From: Bartonella sp. ML69XJBT
Lineage (GTDB): Bacteria; Pseudomonadota; Alphaproteobacteria; Rhizobiales; Rhizobiaceae
Direction of reading: 5' to 3'
Length of the DNA stretch: 64,000 bases
Assembly (NCBI RefSeq): GCF_028618515.1
Contig: NZ_JAQITB010000002.1
Coordinates: 1 to 64,000, forward strand
The notes below the pieces were generated by a model, which saw only the letters and a list, made by a program, of their open reading frames with translations, did not search any database and had not been told where the DNA came from. The position numbers and the translations under genes were made by a program. Positions within the stretch are counted from its first letter, which is position 1, and every line of letters starts with the position of its first letter. Positions 60,479-64,000 of the stretch are shown piece by piece.

Positions 60479-61675
60479 TTAAGCTATTTTTTTATAGTTC
60501 ATAATAAGATCACAGAAGTGTTGAAAGAGATAGTGACTGTCTTGGGGGCCAGGGGAAGCTTCAGGATGGTATTGAACAGAAAAAACTGGCTTTCCAATGA
60601 TCCGGATACCACAGTTTGAACCATCAAAAAGAGAAATATGTGTTTCTTGAATATGTTGTGGTAAAGATGTCCTATCTACAGCAAAACCATGGTTCATCGA
60701 GACAATCTCGACTTTTCCAGTATTAAGATCTTTAACAGGGTGGTTGGCACCATGATGCCCTTGGTGCATTTTTATAGTTTTCGCGCCAACCGTGAGAGCA
60801 AGAAGTTGATGGCCCAGACATATACCGAAAAGCGGTAGATTGTGGTCAATCAATGTTTTAATCGTGGGAATAGCGTATTGCGCTGTAGCAGCTGGATCAC
60901 CTGGTCCATTGGAAAGAAAAATACCATCAGGCTTCATTGCTAGAATTTCTTCTGCACTTGTGTGGGCGGGCACAACGGTAACGCGTGCATTTTGTATCGT
61001 CATAAGACGAAGAATATTACGCTTAATGCCATAATCGATGGCAATGATGTGAAGATTGTGCACAGTATTTTTCGTATATCCTTTATTCCATTCCCATGGC
61101 TTTTCATCCCATTGCCTTGATGATAGAGATGTAACTTCTTTTGTAAGGTCGAGATTGACAAGACCGGACCATTGCTGCGCGCGTTTGTGTAAAGAAGGGA
61201 TATCGAAATTCCCTTCAGGATTATGTGCGATAACGGCATTTTGCGCACCTTTTTCACGAATAAGAATGGTTAGTGCGCGTGTATCAATACCACAAAGTGC
61301 AATAATTTTACGTGCTTTGAGCCATTGATTAAAGTTTTCATTGGCACGGTAGTTAGAGGGATGGGTAATATCTGCCTTAAAAATAGCACCAATTGCACCA
61401 TGACAGCTGGGAGGAGTGAGATCTTCAATATCTTCACTATTTGTCCCTACATTTCCTATATGAGGGAAGGTGAAATTAATAATTTGTTGCGTATAGGATG
61501 GATCTGTGAGGATTTCCTCATAGCCTGTTATGGCAGTGTTAAAACACACCTCACCCTCAGCAATACCCGTAGCACCGGCTCCTTTCCCTTCAATAACTGT
61601 TCCATCGGCTAATACTAAGAGGGCTGTAGGTTTATTTATATTCCAAGGATCAAGAGATGTGATGGTTTGTGTCAT
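60479..61675 (-). CDS. carA: carbamoyl-phosphate synthase small subunit
   Basis: A 398-residue glutaminase that feeds ammonia to CarB. An N-terminal CPSase domain (about 1-150) is followed by a class I amidotransferase domain with LSNGPGDPAA, the nucleophile in FGICLGHQLLA, and the histidine/glutamate in VQYHPEASPGP. The ATG at 61675 (MTQTITS) is the likely start; a TTG at 61690 adds five residues. It is separated from carB by the DUF1460 gene. Confidence 0.96.
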   Translation of the reverse strand: MTQTITSLDPWNINKPTALLVLADGTVIEGKGAGATGIAEGEVCFNTAITGYEEILTDPSYTQQIINFTFPHIGNVGTNSEDIEDLTPPSCHGAIGAIFKADITHPSNYRANENFNQWLKARKIIALCGIDTRALTILIREKGAQNAVIAHNPEGNFDIPSLHKRAQQWSGLVNLDLTKEVTSLSSRQWDEKPWEWNKGYTKNTVHNLHIIAIDYGIKRNILRLMTIQNARVTVVPAHTSAEEILAMKPDGIFLSNGPGDPAATAQYAIPTIKTLIDHNLPLFGICLGHQLLALTVGAKTIKMHQGHHGANHPVKDLNTGKVEIVSMNHGFAVDRTSLPQHIQETHISLFDGSNCGIRIIGKPVFSVQYHPEASPGPQDSHYLFQHFCDLIMNYKKIA

Positions 61676-63060
61676 AGTGTGCGTCCACAATTTATTTTTT
61701 GAAAGATATAATGATCAACGTTACATAAAAAGCACAACCATAACAACTGTTGTGTATATTGTTTTTATAAGGGTTCACCTAAGAACGACAAGTATAAGTA
61801 TCTTCTGTGAAGAGGTAAAGTCCTGTTTTGGATTTTCCAAGGTTTGGATGATCATTATTTCTTGTGCATTGTGTAAGACATATAAAATTGGCTAGGGGAT
61901 GCCGTTTCATTTGAATCACATTGGATGATAAATTTCTGTTGGGTAACAAGATTGGTATTGCCTTCAAAAGGTTGTAAAGGTCTAGGATGATGCGTATTTT
62001 ACTACCCTTGTTTTATATATGCTGTGGTAAGAGATTATGATATTCTTTATGGATGATTATCAAATACCATTTGTTTTCACTCGAGGGTTTTCATGATGTG
62101 AGGTGGCAAGGTGCATTGATAAAGAATATTATTGCTTCAAATTAGAAGAGGAAAATACGCGGAAATGGAAGTTATATGCACGTTCTTTCTTATGAGTTTG
62201 AAGAAAGGAAATTGCATAAGTGATGTATAGAGCTTTGTTATAAAAAATGGACGAAAGATTATGGGTTATCGGTAAAGTTATGGCATGATTCTAGAAATAT
62301 CATGGGGAAAAATGATTTTTTTTAAAGTCTATAAGAGTATTGTAAAAATTAAGATAAATCTTATCAATTTATAAAAGGATATTGGTAAAATTTTTTATTG
62401 TGAGCAATCTGCTCAGGAGAGAAAGCGTAAAGAATATTTTGATATGCAACACTTGTTCCATAAAAGTTATCACGAAAAACTATTTTGAAATAAATAAGTT
62501 TGTGTTTCTTTGCTACTGATAGCAAAATGAACTTTTTCTATGTAGATTCTGCTTTTCTCATAGTGTTTACATTCTTCACAAGGCTTTATTTTCATTTTTC
62601 TACAAAAGTTTTACTATCTTCAATATAGAAAAGTTATTTAGAGCAAATAAAGTGTTTAGACCAAGTCTTTCGGATATGCAGTTAGTTTTTGGGGAGGGAG
62701 ATGTGTTATTGCCTTTTTGAATGTTTCAGAGCGCTTTTCGTTAAGAGCTAAGGGATTTGAAAAGAAAATTATTACTTTCATCTGTTATTTAAATGCAAAT
62801 GCTCTATTCGAAGCTGATTAAGGGTGAATTTGTGTGATGTTTTGGTGATTATGCTGAGCTAGGAAGTTTTTGAAAAAACTTGTTTTTAAGGTGCACTATT
62901 GGGGCGTGGAGATGATTTAAAAAGCATCGCAAAAGCGGAGACTTTATTGATAGTATGTCGTCCAAACAGGTTTAAAATGTATGTCTGTTATCTTAAATAA
63001 AATATAGAGAACCAATAAATTGAGCATAGTACAAGAAGAGTAGTATTCTCCAATTTATAT
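61676..63060. other. 1.4-kb spacer upstream of carA
   Basis: The longest gene-free stretch in the window, between divergent carA start and the ubiC stop. AT-rich, no tRNA, repeat or family-like frame seen. It may carry decayed genes or the carA regulatory region. Confidence 0.5.
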
Positions 63061-63576
63061 TTAGGCTGGATTTGCTATGTACAGTGGTGAAGCTGTTAAA
63101 AACATTTCCGTGAGTAACAATGGTTTGCCTGTTAATCGCAATCGGGAACGGCGTGCCCAGAGTGTTCCTTTTTGGCCGATGTGAATGTAGTCACGAGTCA
63201 ATTTGCCACTGTTAAATAAATAATGCCCTAATGGTGTTGTGCCCAAATGCATCAATTCTTGGTTTTGTTCGAGAAGGGTTTCTTGGGGGATTACGGTGCG
63301 TCCAAGAAGCCAAGGTTGATTATCTCCCATCAGTATGATTTCACGTAGCCAGTAACGTGCGCTTTGAGGTAAATGCTCTGCTTCATCCTGCAATTTATCC
63401 TGCGTGATAAAACATTCACGCTGTGGTTCAATACGTATGTTGGCACAGTGTTTTTTTAATCGAAGCGTCATCGAACCAGGTTCCATGAGCCAATCACGGA
63501 TGTTTTGGGGCACAAAAGAGTTTTGATCGGAGAGCCATTCTAGAGGCGGTATGATGGAATCTCTAAGATGAGACAT
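63061..63576 (-). CDS. ubiC: chorismate lyase UbiC
   Basis: A 171-residue enzyme that splits chorismate to 4-hydroxybenzoate and pyruvate, the first step of ubiquinone synthesis. [19 protein letters not shown] contains the active-site arginine, TPLGHYLF is the central motif, and [19 protein letters not shown] contains conserved arginine and glutamate. Length fits the family. It links to ubiK and to the ubiquinol-dependent petABC. Confidence 0.87.
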   Translation of the reverse strand: MSHLRDSIIPPLEWLSDQNSFVPQNIRDWLMEPGSMTLRLKKHCANIRIEPQRECFITQDKLQDEAEHLPQSARYWLREIILMGDNQPWLLGRTVIPQETLLEQNQELMHLGTTPLGHYLFNSGKLTRDYIHIGQKGTLWARRSRLRLTGKPLLLTEMFLTASPLYIANPA

Positions 63577-64000
63577 TACTTCACTCTACACCTAAAATCG
63601 TATTTCGTATGTTATTATGTTAGGGTGATATAAACAGATATTTCTCATTCTAATGCGGAAATGTTCAGGCAGCAAGATTTGAAACAAGAAGAGAGAAGAA
63701 AAATTTCAGCAAGGGGTATTTTATGAAAATATGTTGTAGGCGGAAGTTTAATATCTCTTATGAGTAAAACTTAGAACACAATAAAAGGAAAATGAGAAAG
63801 ATATCATTTTTATACTCTCTTTTTTCGTTTCATTGATATGGGGAAAAATTCTCTTTATTATTGATAATAATTCAAAGGGATTATTTAAGTTTTTTGGTAA
63901 AGTGATTGCGTTGGTAGAATGCAGAGAAGCTAAATGTTACGTGATAGAATTTTAAAGCATCAATTTTATAATAATGATGGAGCAGTTGTGTTCGCCTTAC
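63577..64000. other. window end, no gene seen
   Basis: 424 AT-rich bases after the ubiC start. No gene, tRNA or repeat is supported. The next gene may begin beyond the window. Confidence 0.55.

Overview
The window looks like a stretch of a Bartonella chromosome, or that of a very close relative in the Hyphomicrobiales (Alphaproteobacteria). It is AT-rich by eye. It has long gene-poor spacers, and its core genes keep alphaproteobacterial protein families and gene order (eipA-chpT-ctrA-fliJ-like-sciP, trxB with an LsrB/VtlR-type LysR gene, petABC, MoxR/DUF58/DUF4159, lgt-midA-pgeF, greA-lpcC). The species cannot be named from this sequence alone. I see no prophage, insertion sequence, CRISPR array, rRNA operon, secretion system or recognisable defence system.

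Layout. 1-376: a three-unit 22-bp tandem repeat and a tRNA-Met(CAU). 377-2501: a sugar-type oxidoreductase and a DegT-family aminotransferase. 2736-7137: a cell-cycle/envelope block with a coiled-coil membrane protein, EipA (DUF1134), the phosphotransferase ChpT, the master regulator CtrA, a FliJ-like protein and the CtrA inhibitor SciP. 7506-9598: mnmA and a TrmH-family RNA methyltransferase. 9599-10335: a spacer with a promoter, a three-hairpin small RNA and a terminator. 10336-12483: a CDF metal exporter and a metallophosphoesterase. 12787-19629: a tightly overlapping four-gene MoxR/DUF58/BatA-DUF4159 operon. 19877-26277: cca, trmL, petABC (cytochrome bc1) and a PRC-barrel protein. 26702-33127: ychF, an L,D-transpeptidase, pth, rplY, a HerA-like ATPase and prs. 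33598-37786: pgeF, midA-like, lgt, ubiK and ybjN. 37836-41452: an OmpR/EnvZ-type two-component pair, an MBL-fold hydrolase and a histidine-rich BA14K-like protein. 42154-46917: uvrB, an SH3b protein, greA and an LPS-core glycosyltransferase. 47744-53296: trkH, trxB, an LsrB/VtlR-type regulator with an AbcR-like sRNA behind it, and an aspartate aminotransferase. 54435-63576: cspA, carB, a DUF1460 protein, carA and ubiC.

How the genes work together. ChpT passes phosphate to CtrA, and SciP restrains CtrA-dependent transcription, so much of the CtrA module sits in about 4.5 kb together with an envelope gene. The spacer between ctrA and the fliJ-like gene carries several unexplained sequence signals. 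Other genes serve respiration (petABC, ubiC, ubiK), translation and tRNA modification (mnmA, cca, trmL, trmH-like, pth, rplY) and nucleotide or arginine supply (carA, carB, prs). The remainder build or maintain the envelope (lgt, L,D-transpeptidase, EipA, lpcC, BA14K, SH3b, DUF1460).

The most interesting material is non-coding. There are two probable sRNAs (9742-9880 and about 51437-51556), a terminator-like hairpin in the greA leader, a perfect palindrome and a pair of direct repeats upstream of ctrA/fliJ, a decayed duplicate of the 3' end of the L,D-transpeptidase gene, and a trkH gene whose first membrane helix seems to need a non-canonical start codon. I did not find a convincing undescribed multi-gene system.
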